The notes under the pieces are model-generated. The model ran no database searches and was not told where the DNA came from. It saw only the letters and a list, made by a program, of their open reading frames with translations. A DNA stretch of 49,120 nt from contig JAATGF010000032.1 of the NCBI GenBank assembly GCA_015654795.1, positions 1 to 49,120 on the forward strand, in the 5' to 3' direction. This stretch comes from Bacteroidales bacterium. GTDB lineage: Bacteria > Bacteroidota > Bacteroidia > Bacteroidales > Prolixibacteraceae. Positions 42,630-49,120 of this stretch are shown piece by piece. How positions within the stretch are numbered: the stretch's first letter is position 1; each line of letters begins with the position of its first letter. The position numbers were made by a program, and so were the translations under genes.

Positions 42630-44495
42630 ATGAAACATCTTTCCTTTTGCAATTGGACAGAGAAGATTAAATATCAAACCGACACTCATCGCCAGCTCTT
42701 CTGCCCGAACTTTCCGACCTTGCGGAAAATAGGAAATTCAATACTTTTTACCATAATTCTGTTTGGATTGGGACAAGTTTGTTTTGGACAAAATTATGTT
42801 GATTATAGAAGTTTAAAAACTGGCTATTTTGGTTCTAGATCTTCTTGGGAAACATACAATGGAAGTACGTGGATTTCTGCATCGAGTGCGCCTAGTAATG
42901 ATAATATCAATACGATTACCATTTTAAATGGCCACAAAATTACTATCGACACCTCTCCCGAAATATATAGTTTAACAGTTAACTCAGGGGGTGAATTAAC
43001 TTATTTGGGGGGATTTACTTGCACAATTACTTCTAACCTTACAATTAATGGACGAGTAACAGTTGTACCAGGTGCAGTTCTTAAGGTAGAGGGCACTACC
43101 GCTTTAGGCGGTTCAGAATGTTTACTAATTCAATCAAATTCTGACGATCGTAGTGGATCATTAATTTCTGGATCATTTACAGGCTCTGGCACCATCAAGG
43201 TAGAGCGTTTTATGTCTAATACTGATGATTGGCATCTTTTTTCCTCCCCTGTTTTTCAGTCGTATCATGATTTTATATTAGGTAATCCTGAAATTCCTGA
43301 TTTATTTACTACACCAGTAGATGGTGATTACGTAGGAGTTGGTATGCGCGATTATAATACGGAATTAGATAGTTGGAATTCTTATTTTAATTATAGAACT
43401 AATACTCCTACTGGCAATATAGGAAATTGCAAAGGGTTCAGTATTCGCACGTTCAATGATCCTTTGGGCACGGGGTTTATTTATGCAACGGGAGCTCCCA
43501 ATAGTAGCTTAAGTATTCCATTGGTTACAACTGGTAATAAATGGAACTGTATTGGGAATCCTTTTACTTCAGGTTTAAGAGTGAGTTCCTTCATAAGTAT
43601 TAATTCCAGTTTGCTTGATCCATCGTTTGTTGCTGCCTATTTATGGGATAGTCAACTTAGTGCTTATGTTCCTTATAATAGCTCTTCAATTTCAAATATT
43701 CAGATGGGACAAGGATTCTTTGTCAAATCGAAATCGACAGGTGGTTTAATTAGTTTTAGTTCAGGCATGCAGGTAAATGAGCCGACTTTACCATTTAAAT
43801 CTGCTGAAATTGGGTGGCCTTTAGTTAAAATATCAATCAATAATCAAACTCTAAAAAGTTTTACAGAAATCAAATTTATACCTAATACAACCAACGGTTT
43901 AGATCCGGGTTACGATGCAGGAATGATGAAAGCGAATCCTGAATTTGCACTCTATTCCAAACTATTGGATGACAATGGAGTGGATTTTACTTTACAGTGC
44001 CTTCCCGATAAGGATTACGATCAGTATGTGATCCCGATTGGCCTCGATTGTAAAGTTGCCGGAAATATTACCTTTACAGCCGAAACTGTTAATTTGCCTT
44101 CAGGATGCCAGGCATTGCTTGAGGACCGGTTGACGAAACGGTTTACTCGCCTTGATCTTAAAGATGCAAAATACACTGCCACTGTAAGTGCTGATACGAA
44201 AGGAACAGGAAGATTCTACCTTCACACTGCTGATGTGATTAGTAGTACTCAACCGGTAGAAAATCAATTATTTAAAGTATATGAAACTGGTAAAACCATT
44301 TATATCAATGGTGAAGTAAGTGGAAATGCAAAGTTCTTTATCTATTCTGTTAACGGTAAACAACTGGCAAATTTTAATGCTACAAACCAGGTTCAGAACC
44401 AATTCGATGCTTCAGGATTACCGGCAGGTGTTTATATTTTAAATATTAATGATAAGAACCAAAATAAATCGGTTAAATTTGTAATTGAAAATTAA
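42630..44495 (+). CDS. Large T9SS-secreted surface protein
   Basis: A 621-residue exported protein. The N-terminus is long and polar (1-36), followed by a signal helix at about 37-53 ending FGQ. Residues about 55-190 look like repeated beta-strands (right-handed helix type: ITILNGHKITID, LTVNSGGELTYLGG, LTINGRVTVVPGAVLKVEG). The middle resembles surface proteins with Asn/Ser-rich strands. The C-terminal ~75 residues form a type IX sorting domain (FKVYETGKTIYINGEVSGNA, KFFIYSVNGKQLANFNA, LPAGVYILNINDKNQNKSVK), which directs secretion across the outer membrane and anchoring. Its ligand is unknown. Two short Tat-leader genes follow. Confidence 0.88.
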   Translation: MKHLSFCNWTEKIKYQTDTHRQLFCPNFPTLRKIGNSILFTIILFGLGQVCFGQNYVDYRSLKTGYFGSRSSWETYNGSTWISASSAPSNDNINTITILNGHKITIDTSPEIYSLTVNSGGELTYLGGFTCTITSNLTINGRVTVVPGAVLKVEGTTALGGSECLLIQSNSDDRSGSLISGSFTGSGTIKVERFMSNTDDWHLFSSPVFQSYHDFILGNPEIPDLFTTPVDGDYVGVGMRDYNTELDSWNSYFNYRTNTPTGNIGNCKGFSIRTFNDPLGTGFIYATGAPNSSLSIPLVTTGNKWNCIGNPFTSGLRVSSFISINSSLLDPSFVAAYLWDSQLSAYVPYNSSSISNIQMGQGFFVKSKSTGGLISFSSGMQVNEPTLPFKSAEIGWPLVKISINNQTLKSFTEIKFIPNTTNGLDPGYDAGMMKANPEFALYSKLLDDNGVDFTLQCLPDKDYDQYVIPIGLDCKVAGNITFTAETVNLPSGCQALLEDRLTKRFTRLDLKDAKYTATVSADTKGTGRFYLHTADVISSTQPVENQLFKVYETGKTIYINGEVSGNAKFFIYSVNGKQLANFNATNQVQNQFDASGLPAGVYILNINDKNQNKSVKFVIEN

Positions 44496-44506
44496 TTGGA
44501 ACTACC

Positions 44507-44752
44507 ATGAAAACAGAAGATTGCTCAAAATTAAACAAAATAAACCACGATAATTGTCGACCTGAAAATACCGAAAAACTGATGGGCAGGCGTGAGATTT
44601 TAAGTAAAGCCGGATGGTATGCCTTATCAACTGCAACAATGATGGTATTAATGAAAAGCCAACCAGCCAAGGCACAATCGCCGCAAATTAATATGCCTGC
44701 GCCAAATATTGCACCAAACACCGAGGTGTGGCGACGCACTACACGAAAATAG
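44507..44752 (+). CDS. Short Tat-leader protein (copy 1)
   Basis: An 81-residue protein, 11 bp after the T9SS cargo gene. The first ~25 residues are polar. Then comes a twin-arginine motif GRREILSKAG, a hydrophobic stretch (YALSTATMMVLMKS) and a possible cut after PAKA. Only about 24 residues remain: QSPQINMPAPNIAPNTEVWR and a basic end RTTRK. It is a paralogue of the product at 45070: shared leader RRE(I/V)L(S/T)KAG, ATMM, KSQPAK, and a shared C-terminal E-x-W-x-R-T motif. No family recognised. Mature peptide of unknown role, perhaps a partner of the neighbouring secreted protein. Confidence 0.7.
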   Translation: MKTEDCSKLNKINHDNCRPENTEKLMGRREILSKAGWYALSTATMMVLMKSQPAKAQSPQINMPAPNIAPNTEVWRRTTRK

Positions 44753-44776
44753 CCAAATAAGTACTAATCTTTTTTC

Positions 44777-44819
44777 ATAGCAATGCCTTGCAGTATATAA
44801 AGCTGCAAGGCATTGCTAT
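44777..44819 (+). terminator. Perfect 17-bp hairpin
   Basis: ATAGCAATGCCTTGCAG (44777-44793) pairs perfectly with CTGCAAGGCATTGCTAT (44803-44819) around a 9-nt loop. It follows the first Tat-leader gene by 24 bp. The T-run on the right is weak. Confidence 0.6.
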
Positions 44820-44876
44820 TTCTGCAGGATAAGTATCATTTATTTCTATCTCATTAAATAAAAACTTTCTGTTCGT

Positions 44877-44903
44877 AAAAAACATTTTTACAAATGTTTT
44901 TTT
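44877..44903 (+). terminator. AT-rich terminator-like hairpin
   Basis: AAAAAACATTT (44877-44887) and AAATGTTTTTT (44892-44902) pair perfectly around a 4-nt loop and run into further T. Confidence 0.55.
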
Positions 44904-44920
44904 GTTTGTAAAATAATTTA

Positions 44921-44928
44921 TACTTTTG
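44921..44928 (+). promoter_or_regulatory. -7 box of the second Tat-leader gene
   Basis: TACTTTTG matches TAnnTTTG; the leader RNA would be about 135 nt. It suggests separate control of the second copy. Confidence 0.45.
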
Positions 44929-45069
44929 ATAAAGTGTAAAATTTAACAGACTGCTATTTGTTCTTAATAAAATATTGCACTGATTTAATTTTCAAATTGC
45001 AAGAAAACGTAAAGATATTTTACGCATTGTTTTTGATAAATTACTAAATGTTCTAAAATTGATTTTATT

Positions 45070-45300
45070 ATGAACCTATATATGGAATCGAAAGAAATAA
45101 CGAGTGACCTAAATGAGGAAATGCTAAACAGGAGAGAAGTGCTCACAAAAGCAGGCTGTTTAACACTTTCTGCAGCAACAATGATGATTTTAATAAAAAG
45201 TCAGCCTGCAAAAGGTGCATCAACCAACGGTACCGGAGTGGTCAATCAATCTACTATGGCTAAACCAACCGATGAAACATGGGTGCGTACTGTACGCTAG
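45070..45300 (+). CDS. Short Tat-leader protein (copy 2)
   Basis: A 76-residue paralogue of the product at 44507. After a polar start (MNLYMESKEITSDLNEEM; the ATG at 45082 is an alternative start) come the twin arginine NRREVLTKAG, a hydrophobic stretch LTLSAATMMILIKS, QPAKG, and a ~28-residue mature part ending PTDETWVRTVR. The leader is more conserved than the middle, and the last ten residues again keep E-T-W-x-R-T. It has its own -7 box and a very strong terminator. Function unknown. Confidence 0.72.
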   Translation: MNLYMESKEITSDLNEEMLNRREVLTKAGCLTLSAATMMILIKSQPAKGASTNGTGVVNQSTMAKPTDETWVRTVR

Positions 45301-45323
45301 TAAAATATAACTGTACTTTAAGA

Positions 45324-45372
45324 AACAAGGGGAGTAAAAGAGAATTTATGGTTCTCTTTTACTCCCCTTGTT
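45324..45372. terminator. Two-way terminator, perfect 21-bp stem
   Basis: Arms at 45324-45344 and 45352-45372 pair without mismatch around a 7-nt loop (core GGGGAGTAAAAGAGAA). It separates the second Tat-leader gene from the convergent GH109-type gene. Confidence 0.88.
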
Positions 45373-45439
45373 ATTTTCTACTATTCAACTGAATGACAGG
45401 GGACTGTTCGTGATTTGGACAGTCAACCTGTCACTTTTT

Positions 45440-46885
45440 TTAAAACAGCGTATTTATATAATCGCGTTTGGGATCGATCGGGAATTGTGAATCGCGGGCA
45501 AAACCCGGATGACGTTTAATCCATTGTCCACGTGTGAAATCGGGAAAATCAACAAGCGCACCACCACGAGCTACTGACATCTCTGAAAGCGCAGAAACGG
45601 CGCTCCAGGCTGCGGCATCATAAGCATCCAAGGGAACCGGTTTTTTATTGCGTACCGCATCGTAAAAATCGTTGAGCATAATGAAATCCATACCTCCATG
45701 ACCTGCTCCCGTTGCCTTTTCCCCCTTTTCGCGCCAATACTGGTGATCGTACTTCTTTAACCAGTCTTCGGCTTTGTCCCATATATGGGGTTTGCTTTTC
45801 CCTTCTACATAAATCTGTTCCCCTGCATCCTGCCAATCGCCACCACCTTCACCTTTCCACAGGCCATTTGTTCCCTGCACACGGAAGCCCAATGAGTATG
45901 GGCGCGGCAGATTTGTATCGTGTGTAACGATAATCGTTTCGCCATTGGCACATTTAATCATTGATGTAACAATATCACCAAGATTAAAGTTAATATTGTG
46001 ATAGGGGTGATCTTTACTAACATGATCGTCAATAAATTTGCTCAATCCGCGTGCTTTTGTTGCCATGGCAGAAAGGGTTAGAAACCGATTACCACGATTG
46101 ATATCGAGATATACGCCAACAGGACCGAGTCCATGAGTAGGGTAGAGGTCGCCATTACGTCTGACAGCATGTAAGCCACGCCATTGTGCCTCTGAATGAG
46201 CTTCTTTACCAATTTTCAGACTATTGGTTTCCACATCGAATTTCACACCGCGCAAATCGTGTTCGTATCCGCAGCGACAATGGATCAACTCCCCGAACTG
46301 ATTTGTCCGAACCATATTGAGGATCGCCATTACATCACGCCGGTAGCAAACATTTTCGAGGATCATTACCTGATTTCCTGTCTGTTCGTGTACGTTTACC
46401 AAGTCCCAGCATTCCTCAATTGTATTGGCGGCTGATACTTCCACACCTGTGTATGGAACGCCCGCTTTCATCGAAGCAACGGCCATCGGAACATGCCATT
46501 CCCAGGGAGTTGCAATAATAACTGCATCAAGCGCTTCATTTTTAACCATATCTTCGTAAGCATGATCGCTTCCCGTATAGGCTTTAGGAGCTTTCATTCC
46601 GTTGTTTGCCACGATTTTTTGTACGTTGTCTATCGCCTCCTGGCTGATATCACAGATTGCGACAACTTCGATTCCCCCAACAGTTATTGAATCATGCACA
46701 TGGCCACTTCCGCGACCTCCAAGACCAATAAAACCAACCCTTACAATATTCGGGTCACGCTTTGCTGATTCCTTGGTTCTTTCCTTTTTTTGACCAAATG
46801 TTTCACTATTCGTTAGCGCCATTCCGGCAATGCCGATTCCGGCTACAGTTCCCATTTTCACAAAATCCCTGCGGTTTGTTTTCAT
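45440..46885 (-). CDS. Gfo/Idh/MocA-type glycosidase, GH109-like
   Basis: A 481-residue Tat-exported enzyme. The twin arginine NRRDFVKMG (4-12) opens a signal ending near SETFGQ. A Rossmann NAD fold follows with VGFIGLGGRGSGH (about 49-61) and VAICDIS. The later blocks VMILENVCYRRDVMAILNMV, CGYEHDLRG, YPTHGLGPVGVYLDI and THDTNLPRPYSLGF match the GH109 group. These enzymes cleave alpha-N-acetylgalactosamine by an NAD-dependent redox mechanism. Substrate specificity cannot be set by eye; other Gfo/Idh/MocA oxidoreductases are close. No glycan utilisation genes lie next to it. Confidence 0.88.
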   Translation of the reverse strand: MKTNRRDFVKMGTVAGIGIAGMALTNSETFGQKKERTKESAKRDPNIVRVGFIGLGGRGSGHVHDSITVGGIEVVAICDISQEAIDNVQKIVANNGMKAPKAYTGSDHAYEDMVKNEALDAVIIATPWEWHVPMAVASMKAGVPYTGVEVSAANTIEECWDLVNVHEQTGNQVMILENVCYRRDVMAILNMVRTNQFGELIHCRCGYEHDLRGVKFDVETNSLKIGKEAHSEAQWRGLHAVRRNGDLYPTHGLGPVGVYLDINRGNRFLTLSAMATKARGLSKFIDDHVSKDHPYHNINFNLGDIVTSMIKCANGETIIVTHDTNLPRPYSLGFRVQGTNGLWKGEGGGDWQDAGEQIYVEGKSKPHIWDKAEDWLKKYDHQYWREKGEKATGAGHGGMDFIMLNDFYDAVRNKKPVPLDAYDAAAWSAVSALSEMSVARGGALVDFPDFTRGQWIKRHPGFARDSQFPIDPKRDYINTLF

Positions 46886-47115
46886 TGAAATTCGAGTTTA
46901 GTTGTATTCCGTACCAGAAGAACTTAATGCTTCCAGATGATTGTTGTCCGATAAAAATTTTAAAAAATATAGTTCAGCGTTTCAGATTACTCTGCAGTTA
47001 TCTTTATCGAGACAAACTGCCGTAACGAATGGTAAAAGTACAAATTTTAGTGATAGCTGCTTTTTAAATCACGCATAAAATTCTTTAAGGAACACAATCC
47101 GGATATGAGTAAATA
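46886..47115. other. Intergenic region, nothing recognised
   Basis: Divergent region between the GH109-like gene and the stress promoter at 47116. No gene and no clear repeat. Confidence 0.5.
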
Positions 47116-47172
47116 ATATAAACTTTTCGCAGAATGATGTAATACTAAAGCACTCAAAGGTTCCGATATTTG
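47116..47172 (+). promoter_or_regulatory. Stress-type promoter with 21-bp direct repeat (site 5)
   Basis: Hexamers ATATAA (47116-47121) and ATGTAA (47137-47142) are 21 bp apart; GATATTTG (47165-47172) matches seven of eight positions of the -7 box, 19 bp after the element. It precedes the Lmo0937-like gene by 49 bp. Confidence 0.68.
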
Positions 47173-47221
47173 TTCCTGAAATTTATATATTTAATTATCA
47201 CACTTTTTAAAATTAATCATT

Positions 47222-47377
47222 ATGGGAAATTTACTTTACCTCATTGCCGTCATTCTCGTCATTGCATGGCTAATTGGCTTTATAGGTTATGGAACGGGAG
47301 GTATTATTCACATTTTATTAGTCATTGCTATTATCGCAGTGCTGATGCGAATTATACAAGGAAGAAGACCAGTCTGA
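47222..47377 (+). CDS. Lmo0937-like small membrane protein
   Basis: A 51-residue hydrophobic protein with two helices, MGNLLYLIAVILVIAWLIGF and the segment after the glycine turn GYGTGGIIH (ILLVIAIIAVLMRII), ending GRRPV. The GxxxGGxIHxLLVIAxI centre and the GRR end match the Lmo0937/DUF5670 family, which is induced by general stress in Listeria and widespread in Bacteroidota. Too short for most gene finders, but the promoter with the 21-bp repeat supports it. Confidence 0.85.
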   Translation: MGNLLYLIAVILVIAWLIGFIGYGTGGIIHILLVIAIIAVLMRIIQGRRPV

Positions 47378-47400
47378 ATTGTCGATGTAAAGTGGAAAAG

Positions 47401-47457
47401 ATGTAACAATTTCGGACAATTGTATAATGAATTTCAAAAAAATGAAGTTTAAATTTA
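47401..47457 (+). promoter_or_regulatory. Stress-type promoter with 21-bp direct repeat (site 6)
   Basis: Hexamers ATGTAA (47401-47406) and GTATAA (47422-47427) are 21 bp apart with CAATTTC after the first; TAAATTTA (47450-47457) fits seven of eight -7 positions, 19 bp after the element. It precedes the CsbD-like gene by 39 bp. Confidence 0.65.
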
Positions 47458-47496
47458 TACTATTGAAAATTCTTTCACAATAAAAAATTTAAAAAC

Positions 47497-47682
47497 ATGA
47501 ACACAACAGAATTAAAAGGTAGGTGGCATGAGCTGAAAGGAAAGCTAAAAAAGAATTACGCCGACTTAACAGATGACGACCTTCAATATGAAGAAGGACG
47601 CGAGGAAGAACTGTACGGCAAGCTTCAAGTGAAGCTCGGAAAAACGAAAGAAGAAGTTAAAAAGCTAATTGAAGAACTCTGA
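47497..47682 (+). CDS. CsbD family stress protein
   Basis: A 61-residue soluble protein of the CsbD family: TELKGRWHELKGKLKKNYAD is the family start, then LTDDDLQYEEGREEELYGKL and QVKLGKTKEEVKKLIEEL. CsbD-like proteins are induced as part of general stress responses (SigB in Bacillus) and probably form a short helical bundle; the biochemical role is unknown. It has its own copy of the shared promoter element. Confidence 0.93.
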   Translation: MNTTELKGRWHELKGKLKKNYADLTDDDLQYEEGREEELYGKLQVKLGKTKEEVKKLIEEL

Positions 47683-47701
47683 TCAGCTTTAATTTTGAAA
47701 A

Positions 47702-47734
47702 AGAGACCGTTTAGTTTGAACGCTAAACGGCTCT
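47702..47734 (+). other. Hairpin between csbD-like and lipoprotein genes
   Basis: CCGTTTAG and CTAAACGG pair around an 8-nt loop, extended by AGAG/CTCT with one bulged A. No T-run follows, so it may be an RNA processing or stability element rather than a terminator. Confidence 0.5.
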
Positions 47735-47770
47735 GAAATAAACAGTAATAAAAAACAAAAAATTCAAAAT

Positions 47771-48235
47771 ATGAAAAAGATAATTTACATACTCGCAGTA
47801 TCATTAATTGCAACAACGACAGTAATTTCAAGTTGCAATTCGCCTTCCAAAAAAGTAGATAAGGCAAGGGAAAATGTTCAGGAAGCCCAAAATGAATTAA
47901 ATGAAACAAAGGCAGAAGCCGAAATTGAACAACAGAAAGTTGCCACTGCCGAAGAGTGGAAAGCTTTCAAGAATGAATCAGAAAACAAAATCAAGGAGAA
48001 TGATGCCCGTATTGCTGAATTAAGAGCAAAAATAATGAAACCAAGTAAAGCACTTGATTCGATACGGGAAAACCGGATTGTTGCCCTTGAGCAGAAAAAC
48101 AATATTTTAAAGGCGAAAATTATTGCCTATGAAAACGAACAAAGTGATTGGGAATCATTCAAGCGCGAGTTCAATCATGATATGGGTGAACTTGGGAATG
48201 CTTTTAAGGACTTAACAAAAGATAATAAAGAATAA
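47771..48235 (+). CDS. Coiled-coil lipoprotein
   Basis: A 154-residue lipoprotein. The signal (1-22) ends in a lipobox VISSC. From about residue 27 to 130 there is a long charged coiled coil (KARENVQEAQNELNETKAEA, ENDARIAELRAKIMKPSKAL, LEQKNNILKAKIIAYENEQS), followed by a short end FKREFNHDMGELGNAFKDL that could be a second helical element. Function unknown; similar short lipoproteins link the outer membrane to peptidoglycan. It has no own promoter that I can see and is probably read with the CsbD-like gene. Confidence 0.78.
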   Translation: MKKIIYILAVSLIATTTVISSCNSPSKKVDKARENVQEAQNELNETKAEAEIEQQKVATAEEWKAFKNESENKIKENDARIAELRAKIMKPSKALDSIRENRIVALEQKNNILKAKIIAYENEQSDWESFKREFNHDMGELGNAFKDLTKDNKE

Positions 48236-49120
48236 GATGTAAACATTATTTCCAACTTTTCAAGATACTATGGTTTAATAATGCAATCAATATAGTTCCA
48301 TCAGCATGGGAAAGAATAGTCAGAAATGAAAGGAGAGCAGAGTGATGGAAAAATAATTCCATAATTATCTATTATGGAATAAATCTGTAATAAACGAGGT
48401 ATGGACTTATTTGGGTGTATTACAAAATTCATAGTAACGGATCAAAACAGAGTTCCGGGGGAAGATATTTAAGAATGCATAATAAAATGGGTTTGAACAC
48501 GGATGCCGGTTTTATGCAGGTCAGGAAATACAGATTCTGAAACTTCTACCGATATCAAATCCCTCACGGGATTTTTAAACAGTTAATGTCATTGAATTAT
48601 AAATCCCGTACATACGGGATTACGAATTATGTTTCAATGCGGAGACAAGGCATGCTTTGTCTCTACGGGTTCAGAAAACGTCAGATGACCTTTTGCCCTG
48701 ATATCCTGTGATCTACCCATAAAATTATCACCGAAAAAAGGAACCCGAAGTTGGTACGAAGTTGATGCGGACCAAGGGCGAAGGAAGTGGGACACCTTTA
48801 TCGTATCGATAAAGGTAGTGCGGATCGGGATAAGAACTATTAAATCAATGTGAGAGAAGGTCAGAGAAGACGGGAGAAATCGAAAGGTTTAACAGAAATA
48901 ACCAGGCAATTGATTTTTAATGATAAATGCGAATTAAGGGTTCAAAGTTATTCTGCCACAAAGTCACGAAGACTCTAAGGATCACTAAGTTAAAAAGAAG
49001 TCAGACATAGATTCTTTGTGAAATTTTTGTGATGTTGTGCCTTGGTCGCCTCGAATTAAGAGTTTTACATAATTCAACTCTTAGTTCGTATGATAAATCA
49101 AAACCTCTTCCCAAAGAGAA
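48236..49120. other. Intergenic region with hairpins and repeats
   Basis: No gene in 885 bp. Hairpins: AAATCCC/GGGATTT at about 48558, AATCCCGTA/TACGGGATT at about 48604-48623 and GAGACAA/TTGTCTC around GGCATGCT (about 48642-48663). A repeat related to bases 1-60 occurs at 48754-48822. From about 48956 there is a CCACAAAGTCACGAAG-type repeat paired with CTTTGTG and TTTGTGATGTTGTGCC further on, a kind common in environmental Bacteroidota. Confidence 0.55.
48754..48822 (+). repeat. Hairpin repeat, near copy of bases 1-60
   Basis: Shares GTTGGT, GGACCA, GGAAGTGGG and CCTTTATCG/CGATAAAGG followed by TAGTG with the left edge of the window, in the same orientation. The stem here is a perfect 9 bp around TAT. 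Confidence 0.7.

Overview
The window looks like chromosomal DNA of a Bacteroidota bacterium, probably in the Bacteroidales/Marinilabiliales range. The signs are TAnnTTTG-type -7 promoter boxes, few clear Shine-Dalgarno sequences, a type IX secretion sorting domain, BtuB/BtuG outer-membrane B12 uptake, families largely restricted to the phylum (DUF5606, DUF6340, PorT-like barrels), and a GyrA with Ser82/Phe86 as in Bacteroides. I saw no rRNA, tRNA, CRISPR array or phage module.

Layout. 0-3.4 kb: an AraC-type regulator, a single-domain response regulator and a CHASE3-PAS histidine kinase. 3.4-9 kb: a stress-type island of small genes (SDR oxidoreductase, YciF-like ferritin-fold protein, DUF6496, very polar small proteins, a YtxH-like membrane protein, an outer-membrane barrel) that also holds 3' remnants of two broken genes, ligD and an AI-2E-type transporter. 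9.2-15.3 kb: a TonB-dependent receptor and housekeeping genes (DUF5606, tlpA-like, purC, phoH, mazG). 15.4-16.8 kb: an intact 1,444-bp IS4-family element with an 18-bp terminal inverted repeat and a perfect 10-bp target duplication. 17.6-24.3 kb: clpC, divergent from gyrA and a TPR protein. 24.5-33.6 kb: a minus-strand run with fabG, an M28 peptidase, an M48 peptidase, two tandem DUF6340 lipoproteins, a DUF2007-USP-USP stress protein and pepD. 33.8-39.6 kb: a DUF2490 barrel, then a cobalamin riboswitch leading a lipoprotein-btuB-btuG operon. 40.2-46.9 kb: DUF502, a YugP-like peptidase, a T9SS cargo protein followed by two paralogous short Tat-leader proteins, and a GH109-type enzyme. 47.1-48.2 kb: a second small stress cluster (Lmo0937-like, CsbD, coiled-coil lipoprotein).

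The most striking observation is a shared promoter architecture upstream of six genes in the two stress clusters. Two ATRTAA-like hexamers lie exactly 21 bp apart, and a TAnnTTTG-like -7 box follows at a fixed 18-19 bp. This looks like the operator of a dedicated activator. An AraC-type protein (AraC proteins often bind direct repeats two helical turns apart) is encoded at the start of the window beside a two-component pair, and is a natural but untested candidate.

A second theme is intergenic repeats: degenerate 11-bp tandem arrays and GTCATT-rich blocks recur at 15.3, 17.4, 34.6-34.8 and 39.7-40.1 kb, the IS element sits beside one such block, and related short hairpin elements lie at both ends of the window.
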